From: Synechococcus sp. WH 7803
GTDB lineage: Bacteria > Cyanobacteriota > Cyanobacteriia > PCC-6307 > Cyanobiaceae
DNA: 64,000 nt
Assembly: GCA_000063505.1 (NCBI GenBank)
Contig: CT971583.1
Coordinates: 1,395,918 to 1,459,917, forward strand
Reading direction: 5' to 3'
The notes beneath the pieces are model-generated. The model saw nothing but the letters and a program-made list of their open reading frames with translations, was not told the DNA's origin and did no database searches. The number at the start of each line of letters is the position of its first letter. The stretch's first letter is position 1. Shown here one piece after another: positions 28,518-36,667 of the stretch. The translations under genes and the position numbers were made by a program.

Positions 28518-29249
28518 GTGACGCGCCAACGACTGCAGAAACTGATCGCTTCTGCGGGAGTCTGCTCCCGTCGCAAGGCCGAGGATCTGTTGCGAGACCG
28601 TCGCGTACGGGTGAATGGCCAGCTGGCAACCCTCGGAGACCAGGCCGATCTGGATGTCGACACCATTGAGGTGGACGACCGCCCGCTGCAAACAGCCCCT
28701 CAAGCACGCGTTCTTCTCTTGAACAAACCACCGGGAGTGATCTGTAGCTGCAGAGACCCGCAGCGACGGCGGACCGTGCTCGAGCTCGTGCCACCGGATC
28801 TGAGAGAAGGCCTCCACCCCGTTGGCAGGCTGGATGCCGAGAGCCGAGGTGCCCTGCTGCTAAGCAACCAGGGAGAGCTCACATTGCAACTCACCCACCC
28901 TCGTTACAACCACCGCAAGACCTACCGGGTCACGGTGGCTGGCTTGCCGAGTGAGAAGCAGCTCAATCAATGGAGACGTGGCGTGGTTCTCGACGGAACG
29001 GTCACGCGCCCAGCCGAGGTCAACCTTGTCAAAAAAAGCCCTCAGGCCAGTGTGCTGGAGGTCATCCTGCGCGAAGGCCGCAACCGTCAGATTCGCAGAG
29101 TCGCCCTCTCCCTGGGCCATCGCGTTCTCGATCTCCAGCGCATCGCCATCGGCAGGCTCACCCTCGGATCGATGCGAGAAGGCTGCTGGAGAGAACTTTC
29201 CAGGCAAGAATGGTCAGGTCTGATCAGCACCGAAGGAGAGCGGTCGTAA
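28518..29249 (+). CDS. RsuA/RluB-family pseudouridine synthase
   Basis: The enzyme converts a uridine of ribosomal RNA to pseudouridine. It has an N-terminal S4 RNA-binding domain ('RLQKLIASAGVCSRRKAEDL'), the catalytic Asp motif 'VGRLDAESRGALLLSNQG', and the terminal 'GRNRQIRRV' motif. I chose GTG 28518, just after the phoR-like stop, since the in-frame upstream stretch is a shadow of that gene. The usual family motif has Thr-Ser-Gly after the Asp; here Glu-Ser-Arg-Gly is found, a common variant in this subgroup. Confidence 0.9.
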   Translation: MTRQRLQKLIASAGVCSRRKAEDLLRDRRVRVNGQLATLGDQADLDVDTIEVDDRPLQTAPQARVLLLNKPPGVICSCRDPQRRRTVLELVPPDLREGLHPVGRLDAESRGALLLSNQGELTLQLTHPRYNHRKTYRVTVAGLPSEKQLNQWRRGVVLDGTVTRPAEVNLVKKSPQASVLEVILREGRNRQIRRVALSLGHRVLDLQRIAIGRLTLGSMREGCWRELSRQEWSGLISTEGERS

Positions 29250-29256
29250 CCGAAGC

Positions 29257-30120
29257 ATGGCTCTGATCAAACGCTTGCTCCCATGGGGCCGCCGCCAGTC
29301 CAGTGGAGACAGGCTCGATCGTTCGCCTGCGACTGCTGAAGCAGACCCCGCGGAAGCCGCCGGGCAGCTGTTGCGAGAGCAGCGAGAGCAACGTGGCCTG
29401 AGCCTGCGAGACCTGTCCAGACAAGTGCGCATCACCACTCCCGTTCTGGAGGCCCTGGAGCGGAACTGGCCAGAGCGCCTGCCGGAGCCTGCCTATCTGG
29501 TGGCGATGTTGCATCGCCTGGAAGAGAATCTCGACCTTGAGCCAGGCAGTCTCAGGGGCGCCCTACCGGAGCAGGCCCTGCCATTTCATGGCTCGCAACA
29601 CCCTCGGCGCACGCGCTTCACGGTGGGCAGCATCGACATCTTCACCACCTGGCAGGGGAGTGTTCTCTACGGCTTGGCGATTGTTGGATCGCTGTTTGCC
29701 CTCAATCAGCAACAGCGGCAGCTGGCCATCAACAACGCGATCACCCTCACGCCCATTCCCCTGGATCTCACAAGCGAGTCCGATGCCCTAGTGCAAGGGC
29801 TTCGCCCTCTCCAAGAGTTGCGCAAAGCGAGTGCTGCGCAAGCGATTCCCGACCTGTCGACCCCCCAACCGCTGCCTGGGGTGCTCGAGATCCAACTCAA
29901 TCAGCCAAGCAGCATTGAACTGAGCAGCAAGGGAGGAGACCGAACCAAACTGCAAGGCGCAACTGGTTCATTCACACTCCAGCTCTTGCCGCCTGTGCAG
30001 ATCAAGATCCAGCCAGCTCCGCAGGCAGGATCCGTCCTTTGGGACGGTGCCGCTCTCACGTCTGTGAAAGACAAACCCGGCCTTTACCGCCTCGACCAGA
30101 CCTCAGCACGCACTCCATAA
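29257..30120 (+). CDS. RodZ-like helix-turn-helix membrane protein
   Basis: The 287-residue protein has a RodZ-type helix-turn-helix domain (about 32-105: 'LLREQREQRGLSLRDLSRQV', 'RLPEPAYLVAMLHRL'), a hydrophobic segment (about 130-150) and a C-terminal domain that is mostly beta ('QLNQPSSIELSSKG'). RodZ links MreB to the cell-wall machinery in rod-shaped bacteria; this shorter relative is plausible in cyanobacteria. Its 3' end overlaps malQ by 37 bases in convergent orientation. Eight bases after the pseudouridine synthase gene. Confidence 0.72.
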   Translation: MALIKRLLPWGRRQSSGDRLDRSPATAEADPAEAAGQLLREQREQRGLSLRDLSRQVRITTPVLEALERNWPERLPEPAYLVAMLHRLEENLDLEPGSLRGALPEQALPFHGSQHPRRTRFTVGSIDIFTTWQGSVLYGLAIVGSLFALNQQQRQLAINNAITLTPIPLDLTSESDALVQGLRPLQELRKASAAQAIPDLSTPQPLPGVLEIQLNQPSSIELSSKGGDRTKLQGATGSFTLQLLPPVQIKIQPAPQAGSVLWDGAALTSVKDKPGLYRLDQTSARTP

Positions 30121-31616
30121 CCTTCCAGTGCCCCATTGAGGGCGCCATCCAGAGCCGGCAATCTCCACATCCAGTTTCCACCCACGGTGCCGGGTGTGTT
30201 GAAACGGGCCGCATCATCCAGATGCAACAGATCCTGCAGAGGGGCCACGACCAAAGCAGCCGATGTTGATAGACCCAGCTCAAGGAGCTGCCATCCAGGA
30301 GCCTCAACGCTGCGCTCAAGCGTTGCTGCGACCTGATCTCTTGACGACTGTTCCAACCTCTCCCACCAACCGAGGCTCGTTGGATTGTCATGGGTTCCTG
30401 TGTACACAACCCAACCACTGCCTTTGATGTTGGCTGGCAGATAGGGATTGTCTGCATTCCCATCAAAAGCGAACTGCAGCACCTTCATGCCAGGGAGATG
30501 GAAGCGATCGCGCAGTCGCTCCACATCAGGGGTGATGACCCCGAGATCCTCAGCCACAATCGGCAGAGACCCACCGGCATCACGCTTCAGACAAGCCAGA
30601 AGTTCGCCGCCGGGAGAGCGTTGCCAGCGGCCGTTCATGGCCGTGTCATCAGAGCCGGGAACCGACCAATAGGCGGCCAAAGCACGGAAATGATCAAGGC
30701 GAAGCCTGTCAGCAAGATCCCATTGACGCCGCAGGCGATCACGCCACCAGCGGAATCCTGTGCGCCGATGGCGCCCCCAGGTGTAGACGGGTGTTCCCCA
30801 GAGCTGGCCGGTGGCGGAAAAGTAATCCGGTGGAACACCACTCTGCTGATGGAGGCGTCCATCTCCGGCAATCGAAAACAGCGAGCGGTTGCTCCAAACA
30901 TCAGCGCTGTCGCGGGCGACATAGAAAGGAAGATCACCAAGGATCTCCACCCCTAGGTCGCTTGCCAGAGCGCGGAGCCGGCGCCACTGACGATCCAGAT
31001 GCCATTGAAGAAGATCCTGCTCCAGCAGATCACTCCGGTGCGTGCAACGCCAGTGCTCCAGTGCCGTCTCGCGGTGGACCGCCAGCTCATGTGCCCAATC
31101 CCACCAGGGCAAACCCGCATGCTCACGACGCAGCACCATGAAGGCGGCGTGATCACGCAACCAACGTGACTGGTCGATGCACCATCGCTGGAAGGCCTCG
31201 TGGCGATCAGCAGGCTGCCCCGCCCATCGCAGACGCAACGATCTGGCCAATGCATCGGCCCGTTGAGCGGCCAAAGCGAAATCAAGCTGTTCGCCTCCTT
31301 CTGCGTCCGCCGGAGCTGCCTGAGGAAGAGCCTGCACATCATCGGGGGTGATGAACCCCTCATCGCTCAGATCCTGGGCATCGAGCAACCAGGGATTAAT
31401 GGCGAAACTCGACGGCGAGCTGTAGGGAGATCCCGTTCCATCCGGTGGAGCAAGAGGCAGCACTTGCCACACCCTGATGCCCTGGCGAGCGAGCGCATGC
31501 AGCCAGTCTCGAGCCGCAGCACCGAACGTGCCGCACACCGGCGATCCTGGAAGCGCTGTGGGGTGCAGGAGCACACCAACCCTGCGACGCGATGCAGTCC
31601 CTCTTGGATGGGGCAT
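30084..31616 (-). CDS. malQ: 4-alpha-glucanotransferase MalQ
   Basis: MalQ (GH77, disproportionating enzyme) rearranges maltodextrins during glycogen breakdown, a night-time pathway in cyanobacteria. The 510-residue product has 'GVLLHPTALPGSP', 'VWQVLPLAPPDGTGSPYSS', 'LGDLPFYVARDSADVW', the catalytic-acid region 'LRLDHFRALAAYW', 'VAEDLGVITPDV' and 'YTGTHDNPT'. It lies 12 bases downstream of bciB on the same strand and may be co-transcribed with it, although the products act in unrelated pathways. Confidence 0.94.
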   Translation of the reverse strand: MPHPRGTASRRRVGVLLHPTALPGSPVCGTFGAAARDWLHALARQGIRVWQVLPLAPPDGTGSPYSSPSSFAINPWLLDAQDLSDEGFITPDDVQALPQAAPADAEGGEQLDFALAAQRADALARSLRLRWAGQPADRHEAFQRWCIDQSRWLRDHAAFMVLRREHAGLPWWDWAHELAVHRETALEHWRCTHRSDLLEQDLLQWHLDRQWRRLRALASDLGVEILGDLPFYVARDSADVWSNRSLFSIAGDGRLHQQSGVPPDYFSATGQLWGTPVYTWGRHRRTGFRWWRDRLRRQWDLADRLRLDHFRALAAYWSVPGSDDTAMNGRWQRSPGGELLACLKRDAGGSLPIVAEDLGVITPDVERLRDRFHLPGMKVLQFAFDGNADNPYLPANIKGSGWVVYTGTHDNPTSLGWWERLEQSSRDQVAATLERSVEAPGWQLLELGLSTSAALVVAPLQDLLHLDDAARFNTPGTVGGNWMWRLPALDGALNGALEGYGVRAEVWSRR

Positions 31617-31628
31617 AGACGCAATGGA

Positions 31629-32837
31629 TTAGCGGGCGGGCAGGCGGTAGCGCTCAACGATGCGCCGCGCGAAAGCGGGCAGATGACGCTCCACCACCTC
31701 AGGATGATGCCGGCGGAGCCAGAGCGCATTGCGGGTGAAGTGGGAATCGATCGAGAAGCGGCCGTATTCCAATCCTTTCGGCCCAACCCGCTGCACGATC
31801 CAGCCCACGACCTCCGCGAGCCACATGGGCAGTCGCAGGGCTTTGTCGTAGGCATCGATGCCCTGCTGAACAGCCTGGCGACGATCGCCTCGGCTCATCA
31901 CCGGTGCCTGATCGAGCTCCGCTTCCACCAGCTTCAGCAAGTCCTCCCCGCGTGAATTACGCACAACCAACCACTGACGTCCGAATTCAGCACCCATGTA
32001 GCCAACGACCAGATCAGCGCCGGCATTGACGTAGTCGAAACAACTCAGACAGCTCGGAGCGAAGACATCCTTGAGAGCCGGCGTGTCAAGACCGAAGAAG
32101 GGGACCGTTTCAACACGACCATCGCTGTGTCTGAAATGAATCCTGAAATCCTGCATGAACTCGTAGTGCACCACCGTGTCCGGTGTGGCACTGGCGCTCT
32201 CCAGAAAAGTCTGAAGACCCTCCCGGGAGACATTGTCCACACAGGGGAGCCCCAGCACGTAAAGCGCTTCGAGCGGGAGGGTGTCCTGCACGGCACGCAG
32301 CGCCTGAACCTGGCAGCCCACACCGATCGCCAGCAAGCGTTTGATCCCGCTGCCCGGCAGTTGCTCGAGAACGGAAAGGTTGTTGGACAGGGTGGGTTTG
32401 TTGACCCTTGCAGCCAGCACCTCCTCCGGCGTGCGTGCCAGAACGGGCATCGGCGTGAAGCGATCGTCTGGGCTTTGCTGAACGCAGAGCACGGCATCAA
32501 CGAGCCCCGTCTCCAGGGCGCGAACCCCCAGGCGACTGACAATTCCCGTCCACTGGGCTCCAGCGATCGGCGTCTGCAGCCGCGCGGTGAGCATCCGCTG
32601 CTGAACCCCGAAATACAGCTCATCCTCTTGATCGAGATCGCGGGCGCGGCCATGGGCCTTGCGTTCCATCCCATCGAAGTCCTGATGAAGGAAGGCACAG
32701 GCCTGGCGCACGTAGGCAACCCAGCGCGAATCACAGAGGCCGCAGTCACTGCAGAGATCCTTGGCCGGACGGATCCGGTCGCGGGGAATCGGTCGCGCCT
32801 GGTCGTGGGGAAGCGGTGAAGCGGGGGAAGACGTCAC
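31629..32837 (-). CDS. bciB: 8-vinyl reductase, ferredoxin-dependent (BciB / FrhB-like)
   Basis: The protein belongs to the coenzyme F420 hydrogenase beta-subunit (FrhB) family. The N-terminal 'LCSDCGLCDSRW' and later 'SCLSCFDYVNAGADLVVGYMG' are the iron-sulfur cysteine clusters. In cyanobacteria this form reduces the 8-vinyl group of divinyl chlorophyllide, giving normal monovinyl chlorophyll a (known for slr1923). The 402-residue length fits. Other FrhB relatives (7-hydroxymethyl chlorophyll reductase) are alternatives, but phototroph context and length favour this call. Confidence 0.82.
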   Translation of the reverse strand: MTSSPASPLPHDQARPIPRDRIRPAKDLCSDCGLCDSRWVAYVRQACAFLHQDFDGMERKAHGRARDLDQEDELYFGVQQRMLTARLQTPIAGAQWTGIVSRLGVRALETGLVDAVLCVQQSPDDRFTPMPVLARTPEEVLAARVNKPTLSNNLSVLEQLPGSGIKRLLAIGVGCQVQALRAVQDTLPLEALYVLGLPCVDNVSREGLQTFLESASATPDTVVHYEFMQDFRIHFRHSDGRVETVPFFGLDTPALKDVFAPSCLSCFDYVNAGADLVVGYMGAEFGRQWLVVRNSRGEDLLKLVEAELDQAPVMSRGDRRQAVQQGIDAYDKALRLPMWLAEVVGWIVQRVGPKGLEYGRFSIDSHFTRNALWLRRHHPEVVERHLPAFARRIVERYRLPAR

Positions 32838-32921
32838 AGACGGCTCAAGCCTGGAGAGAGGTCAACGCTAATCAGTGAGAGTTGAGCAAGACTGGGTCGC
32901 CTAAAGCAAGCAGAGCGGGTC

Positions 32922-33917
32922 ATGGGGGGGTCGGCACCAGCGGGAGACGCAGCACAGACCCGTGTGAAGCGTTGGCTGGGAACCAAACCAAGCCGCACTG
33001 TGCTGCGAATCGTCGCTGCAGTGATCGGTGCCGGGCTGATTGGAGGAGGGCTGGCGTTGATCTGGCCAAAGCCGGATCCGATTGCCGCAGCGCCACCCTC
33101 CCCGGATGACCCCGCAAGCCTGGCCCCCTTACCGCAGCGGTCGGTGATGGTGCTGCTGATTGGCGTTGATTCAGACGCGATCAACGATCCCTCAAACCGC
33201 GCAGCCCCCAAGGGCCCAGCCAACGCAGACAGCCTGATGCTGATCCAGATCACAGCTGGAGAAGCACTGCAAGTGCTTCAGATGCCCACAGAGCTTGCCG
33301 TGCAACTCCCAGGTCTTGAAGGGCTACACCCCCTGGCCAGGGCCTACCGAGAAGGCGGAGTGGCACTCACAGCCGACGTCGTGGCTGAGGTCGTGGGGCT
33401 CCCCTCCGGCGAACCCGATCGCTATGTGGTGATGCCCCGTCAGGCCTTGCGCGCGCTTGTGGACAGTCTTGGCGAAGTGGAGGTGAGCCTCAATCAGTCG
33501 TACAACCGCCAAGACAAAGCGCAGAACTACAGCGTGAATCTGCAGGCCGGGCGCCAGACGCTCAATGGTCGTCAAGCGGAACAGCTGGCAAGACACCGCT
33601 CCAGTCCCAACGACGATGGTGCTCGCAGAGTGCGGCAACAAGCCCTCGTGCGCGGTCTTCACGACCAGCTCAGGCAGCCCAATGCCATCGCCCTGCTCCC
33701 GGATGTGATCGGCGAGGTGTCAGCGCAGGTTTCAACCGATCTCACCCCGTCCGAAATGCTCAGCCTCACGGCAGCAGCGCTGAGCAGCACCGAGCCCCCC
33801 GTGATCAATCAGCTCAAGCTGGCTCCACGAGCCGGCCAGCAGCAACTGCGGGAACTCAAGCCCGATCAGTCCCTTCCTCTTTGGCCACCTGCGCCCAACG
33901 CGACCGCAGGCAACTGA
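32922..33917 (+). CDS. LCP (LytR-CpsA-Psr) family protein
   Basis: The 331-residue protein has an N-terminal cytoplasmic stretch, one membrane helix (about 27-48), a Pro/Ala-rich linker and an LCP domain with 'VMVLLIGVDSD', 'NADSLMLIQI', 'AYREGGVALTADVV' and 'YNRQDKAQNYSVNLQAG'. LCP enzymes transfer glycopolymers from a polyprenyl carrier to the cell wall or, in cyanobacteria, possibly to exopolysaccharide. It is divergent from bciB and converges with the next minus-strand gene, overlapping it by 62 bases. Confidence 0.85.
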   Translation: MGGSAPAGDAAQTRVKRWLGTKPSRTVLRIVAAVIGAGLIGGGLALIWPKPDPIAAAPPSPDDPASLAPLPQRSVMVLLIGVDSDAINDPSNRAAPKGPANADSLMLIQITAGEALQVLQMPTELAVQLPGLEGLHPLARAYREGGVALTADVVAEVVGLPSGEPDRYVVMPRQALRALVDSLGEVEVSLNQSYNRQDKAQNYSVNLQAGRQTLNGRQAEQLARHRSSPNDDGARRVRQQALVRGLHDQLRQPNAIALLPDVIGEVSAQVSTDLTPSEMLSLTAAALSSTEPPVINQLKLAPRAGQQQLRELKPDQSLPLWPPAPNATAGN

Positions 33918-34389
33918 TCAAGCCAGAGAGGTCCTCATCAGGTCCCTGGAGACATCCACACCAAGGGAGGCCGTCGGCCCTGCGAGCCGAGCGACTCCAA
34001 GTTCCGCCCAATTGCACCAAGCCGAGAAGCTCAACCTGAAGCGCTCGCGACAGGGCCACCGCCCCGGGAACGACGCCGGCAAAGCGGCCGTCTTTCCGAG
34101 GTTCCGCCAACAGGAGAACGGGGACACGCCAGCAAGCCAGGGCCTCAAGCCAGCTGCCCTCCCCACATTCATCCACGGCCACATCTCCACTCACGCGCAG
34201 GAGCGTGGGCTGCGATGACCCACCAGCGGATGGGCTGGTGATTTGTTGCAAACAGGCGTGGGGTGAGGCCCCCGAGCCCCGTTCGATCAAGGTGGCGCCA
34301 AACGCGTCCGCCAGGCTGCGGCAGGCGGGAGCCATGGCCCCTTCGCCCAGCCGTCCGGCTCCGATCACCACAAGGAGGTTGTTCGCCAT
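33856..34389 (-). CDS. conserved hypothetical protein (BioD/CobQ-like tail without P-loop?)
   Basis: The 177-residue protein starts 'NNLLVVIGAGRLGEGAMAPACRSLADAFGA' and continues with 'VPVLLLAEPR', then 'GAVALSRALQVELLGLVQLGG'. The second half resembles the C-terminal half of dethiobiotin synthetase-like enzymes (sheet-helix-sheet before a Gly/Asn loop), yet the first half shows no P-loop. I do not assign a function. The gene overlaps the LCP gene by 62 bases at its 3' end, and it is divergent from prs (start at 34488). Confidence 0.6.
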   Translation of the reverse strand: MANNLLVVIGAGRLGEGAMAPACRSLADAFGATLIERGSGASPHACLQQITSPSAGGSSQPTLLRVSGDVAVDECGEGSWLEALACWRVPVLLLAEPRKDGRFAGVVPGAVALSRALQVELLGLVQLGGTWSRSARRADGLPWCGCLQGPDEDLSGLISCLRSRWAQVAKEEGTDRA

Positions 34390-34487
34390 GGCGGCACCCT
34401 AGAAGCCATGGATGGGTGGAAGGGTGTGGTTGGGGTGTCCCATGCACCACTACCATCGGAATACCAAGTTTCTCGTTCGCGGGCATC

Positions 34488-35483
34488 GTGACCGGATTCC
34501 TGACTGCAGCCCGCGCCGAACAGGAGAAGATCCAGCACGACACGCGGCGACTCCGCTTGTTCAGCGGCACGTCCAATCCGGGCTTAGCTCGGGAAATTGC
34601 GGCGTATTTAGGCGTGCCTGACGGTCCGAGGGTCTGCAAACGCTTTGCGGACGGTGAGCTCTATGTGCAGATCCAGGAGTCCATTCGCGGCTGCGACGTC
34701 TTTCTGATCCAGCCCACCTGCGCTCCGGTGAACGATCACCTGATGGAGCTGCTGATCATGGTGGATGCCTGCCGTCGAGCTTCAGCGAGGCAGATCACTG
34801 CCGTTGTGCCTTACTACGGATACGCACGGGCCGATCGCAAGACCGCAGGCCGGGAGTCGATCACGGCCAAGCTCACCGCCAACCTGCTGGTCAAGTCTGG
34901 GGTGGACAGAGTTCTCGCCATGGATCTTCACTCGGCGCAGATCCAGGGTTACTTCGACATTCCCTGCGATCACATTTACGGCTCCCCAGTGCTCGTGGAT
35001 TACCTCTCCGCCCAGGAGCTCGGCGAAGTTGTGGTTGTGTCACCCGATGTGGGTGGTGTGGCACGGGCCAGAGCCTTTGCCAAACAGATGAACGATGCTC
35101 CGCTGGCCATCATCGATAAACGCCGCACGGGTCACAACATGGCCGAGAGCCTCACCGTGATCGGGGATGTCAACCAGCGCACCGCAATCCTCATCGACGA
35201 CATGATCGATACCGGCGGCACCATTTGTGCCGGGGCCAGGCTGTTGCGCCAACAGGGAGCCAGCCGGGTGATCGCCTGTGCGACCCACGCTGTGTTCTCG
35301 CCGCCGGCATCTGAACGCTTGTCCACGGATGGCCTGTTCGAGCAGGTTGTGGTGACCAACAGCATTCCGATCCCCTCGGATCGCATGTTCCCCCAACTCC
35401 AGGTGCTGTCGGTCGCCAACATGCTCGGAGAAGCGATCTGGCGCATTCATGAGGAGAGTTCAGTCAGCTCGATGTTCCGCTGA
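34488..35483 (+). CDS. prs: ribose-phosphate pyrophosphokinase Prs
   Basis: Prs makes PRPP from ribose 5-phosphate and ATP for nucleotide, histidine and tryptophan synthesis. The 331-residue product has 'RLRLFSGTSNPGLAREIAAYLG', 'KRFADGELYVQIQESIRG', 'IPYYGYARADRK'-like (here VVPYYGYARADRK), 'MDLHSAQIQGYFDIPCDHIYG', 'VSPDVGGVARARAFAK' and the PRPP loop 'AILIDDMIDTGGTI'. I chose GTG 34488 because the residues upstream in frame are non-conserved and antisense to the neighbouring gene. Confidence 0.95.
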   Translation: MTGFLTAARAEQEKIQHDTRRLRLFSGTSNPGLAREIAAYLGVPDGPRVCKRFADGELYVQIQESIRGCDVFLIQPTCAPVNDHLMELLIMVDACRRASARQITAVVPYYGYARADRKTAGRESITAKLTANLLVKSGVDRVLAMDLHSAQIQGYFDIPCDHIYGSPVLVDYLSAQELGEVVVVSPDVGGVARARAFAKQMNDAPLAIIDKRRTGHNMAESLTVIGDVNQRTAILIDDMIDTGGTICAGARLLRQQGASRVIACATHAVFSPPASERLSTDGLFEQVVVTNSIPIPSDRMFPQLQVLSVANMLGEAIWRIHEESSVSSMFR

Positions 35484-35489
35484 ACTCGC

Positions 35490-36647
35490 GTGGTGATGCT
35501 TTCAGCGCAACTGTTGCGTCGCAGCGGCGCTGCTGCCATTGCTGCGATGGCCATGGTCATGCCCCCCTCAAGTGCTCTGGCCGGGCTTCCCTCCGTTCAG
35601 CCCAAACGCACCCTGGGTGTCTGGCTCACCAACAGCCCGAGCCCTCTGTACTACGACCGAACCACGCTGTTGAAGGCGATGGACGAACTTCAGCAGGCAG
35701 GGTTCACAGCGTTGTATCCGAATGTGTGGAGCCGAGGCACCACCTTCCATCGCAGTCGGTATGCACCGGTGGAGCCGGCTCTGCGCAAGGCGGGATTGAA
35801 TCTTGACCCGATCTGCACCATCAGCAAGGAAGGCCGCAAGCGCGGCATGAAGGTGATCCCATGGTTTGAATATGGCCTGATGGAGCCTGCGAGTGCCGCG
35901 GTGGTCACGCAACACCCTGAGTGGGTGTTGTCACGCCGGAACGGCGATCCCGTGATGAAGATGCACGGGAAAGAGATGGTTTGGCTCAACCCCGCCCACC
36001 CTGAAGTGCGCGAGCGGTTTATCGGTCTGGTGGTGGAGGTGATGAAGCGCTGCAAGATGGACGGACTGCAGCTCGATGATCATTTCGCCTGGCCTGTGGA
36101 ACTGGGCTATGACCCCTACACCGCGGCGCTCTATCAACAGGACACCGGCGTTCAACCGCCGAAGGACCACACCAATCGCTACTGGATGACCTGGCGACGG
36201 CGTCAGCTGACAGGACTGCTCCGCGAATTGCGCCAGCGCTTGGATGACGAATCGCTTCCGCAGAAAATCAGCCTTTCACCAGGCCCCTTTCGCTTCGCTT
36301 ACAACCATTGGCTTCAGGACTGGGAGCTCTGGGCTGTCGGGGAATTGATCGATGATCTCGTCGTTCAGAATTACGCCTATTCCCTGAAAGGGTTTGCCAA
36401 AGACCTCAATCAGCCGGCACTGCGCAAAGCGCGGCAATGGGGATTGCCGGTGCAGATTGGCATCCTCGCGGGATTTGGAAAACGCACCACACCCATGGCT
36501 GTGCTGGCTGAGAAAAAACGGCTCAGCAACGAACAGGGCTACGGCGTGATCTATTTCTACTGGGAAGGCTTATGGGGGGCCTACAGCGGCAAGGAAGGGT
36601 CTGCGTATCGCTTTGATGCCTTCAAAAGCCTCGGCGTTCAGGATTGA
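35490..36647 (+). CDS. secreted GH10-like glycoside hydrolase (YngK/DUF4015-type)
   Basis: The 385-residue precursor has an N-terminal signal peptide (about residues 1-31, Ala-rich, ending 'ALA-G') and a TIM-barrel hydrolase of the GHL10 type: 'LGVWLTNSPSPLYYDRTTLL', 'LYPNVWSRGTTFHRS', 'GMKVIPWFEYGLM', 'MVWLNPAHPEVRE' and 'DGLQLDDHFAWPVELGYDP'. Members of this group act on cell-wall or exopolysaccharide glycans. The substrate is unknown. The GTG start at 35490 is 6 bases after prs. Its last codons hold the pepN terminator. Confidence 0.8.
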   Translation: MVMLSAQLLRRSGAAAIAAMAMVMPPSSALAGLPSVQPKRTLGVWLTNSPSPLYYDRTTLLKAMDELQQAGFTALYPNVWSRGTTFHRSRYAPVEPALRKAGLNLDPICTISKEGRKRGMKVIPWFEYGLMEPASAAVVTQHPEWVLSRRNGDPVMKMHGKEMVWLNPAHPEVRERFIGLVVEVMKRCKMDGLQLDDHFAWPVELGYDPYTAALYQQDTGVQPPKDHTNRYWMTWRRRQLTGLLRELRQRLDDESLPQKISLSPGPFRFAYNHWLQDWELWAVGELIDDLVVQNYAYSLKGFAKDLNQPALRKARQWGLPVQIGILAGFGKRTTPMAVLAEKKRLSNEQGYGVIYFYWEGLWGAYSGKEGSAYRFDAFKSLGVQD

Positions 36648-36657
36648 GCGCCGAGGC
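36624..36657 (-). terminator. Rho-independent terminator for pepN, inside the neighbouring coding sequence
   Basis: On the minus strand a perfect 9-base stem GCCTCGGCG / CGCCGAGGC with a 12-base loop is followed by TTTT. The stem lies across the stop codon of the convergent hydrolase gene (36645-36647 in the loop), so part of it codes for the last residues of that protein. It is 11 bases beyond the pepN stop. On the plus strand no T-run follows, so it is directional. Confidence 0.7.
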
Positions 36658-36667
36658 GTTGGCCCTC

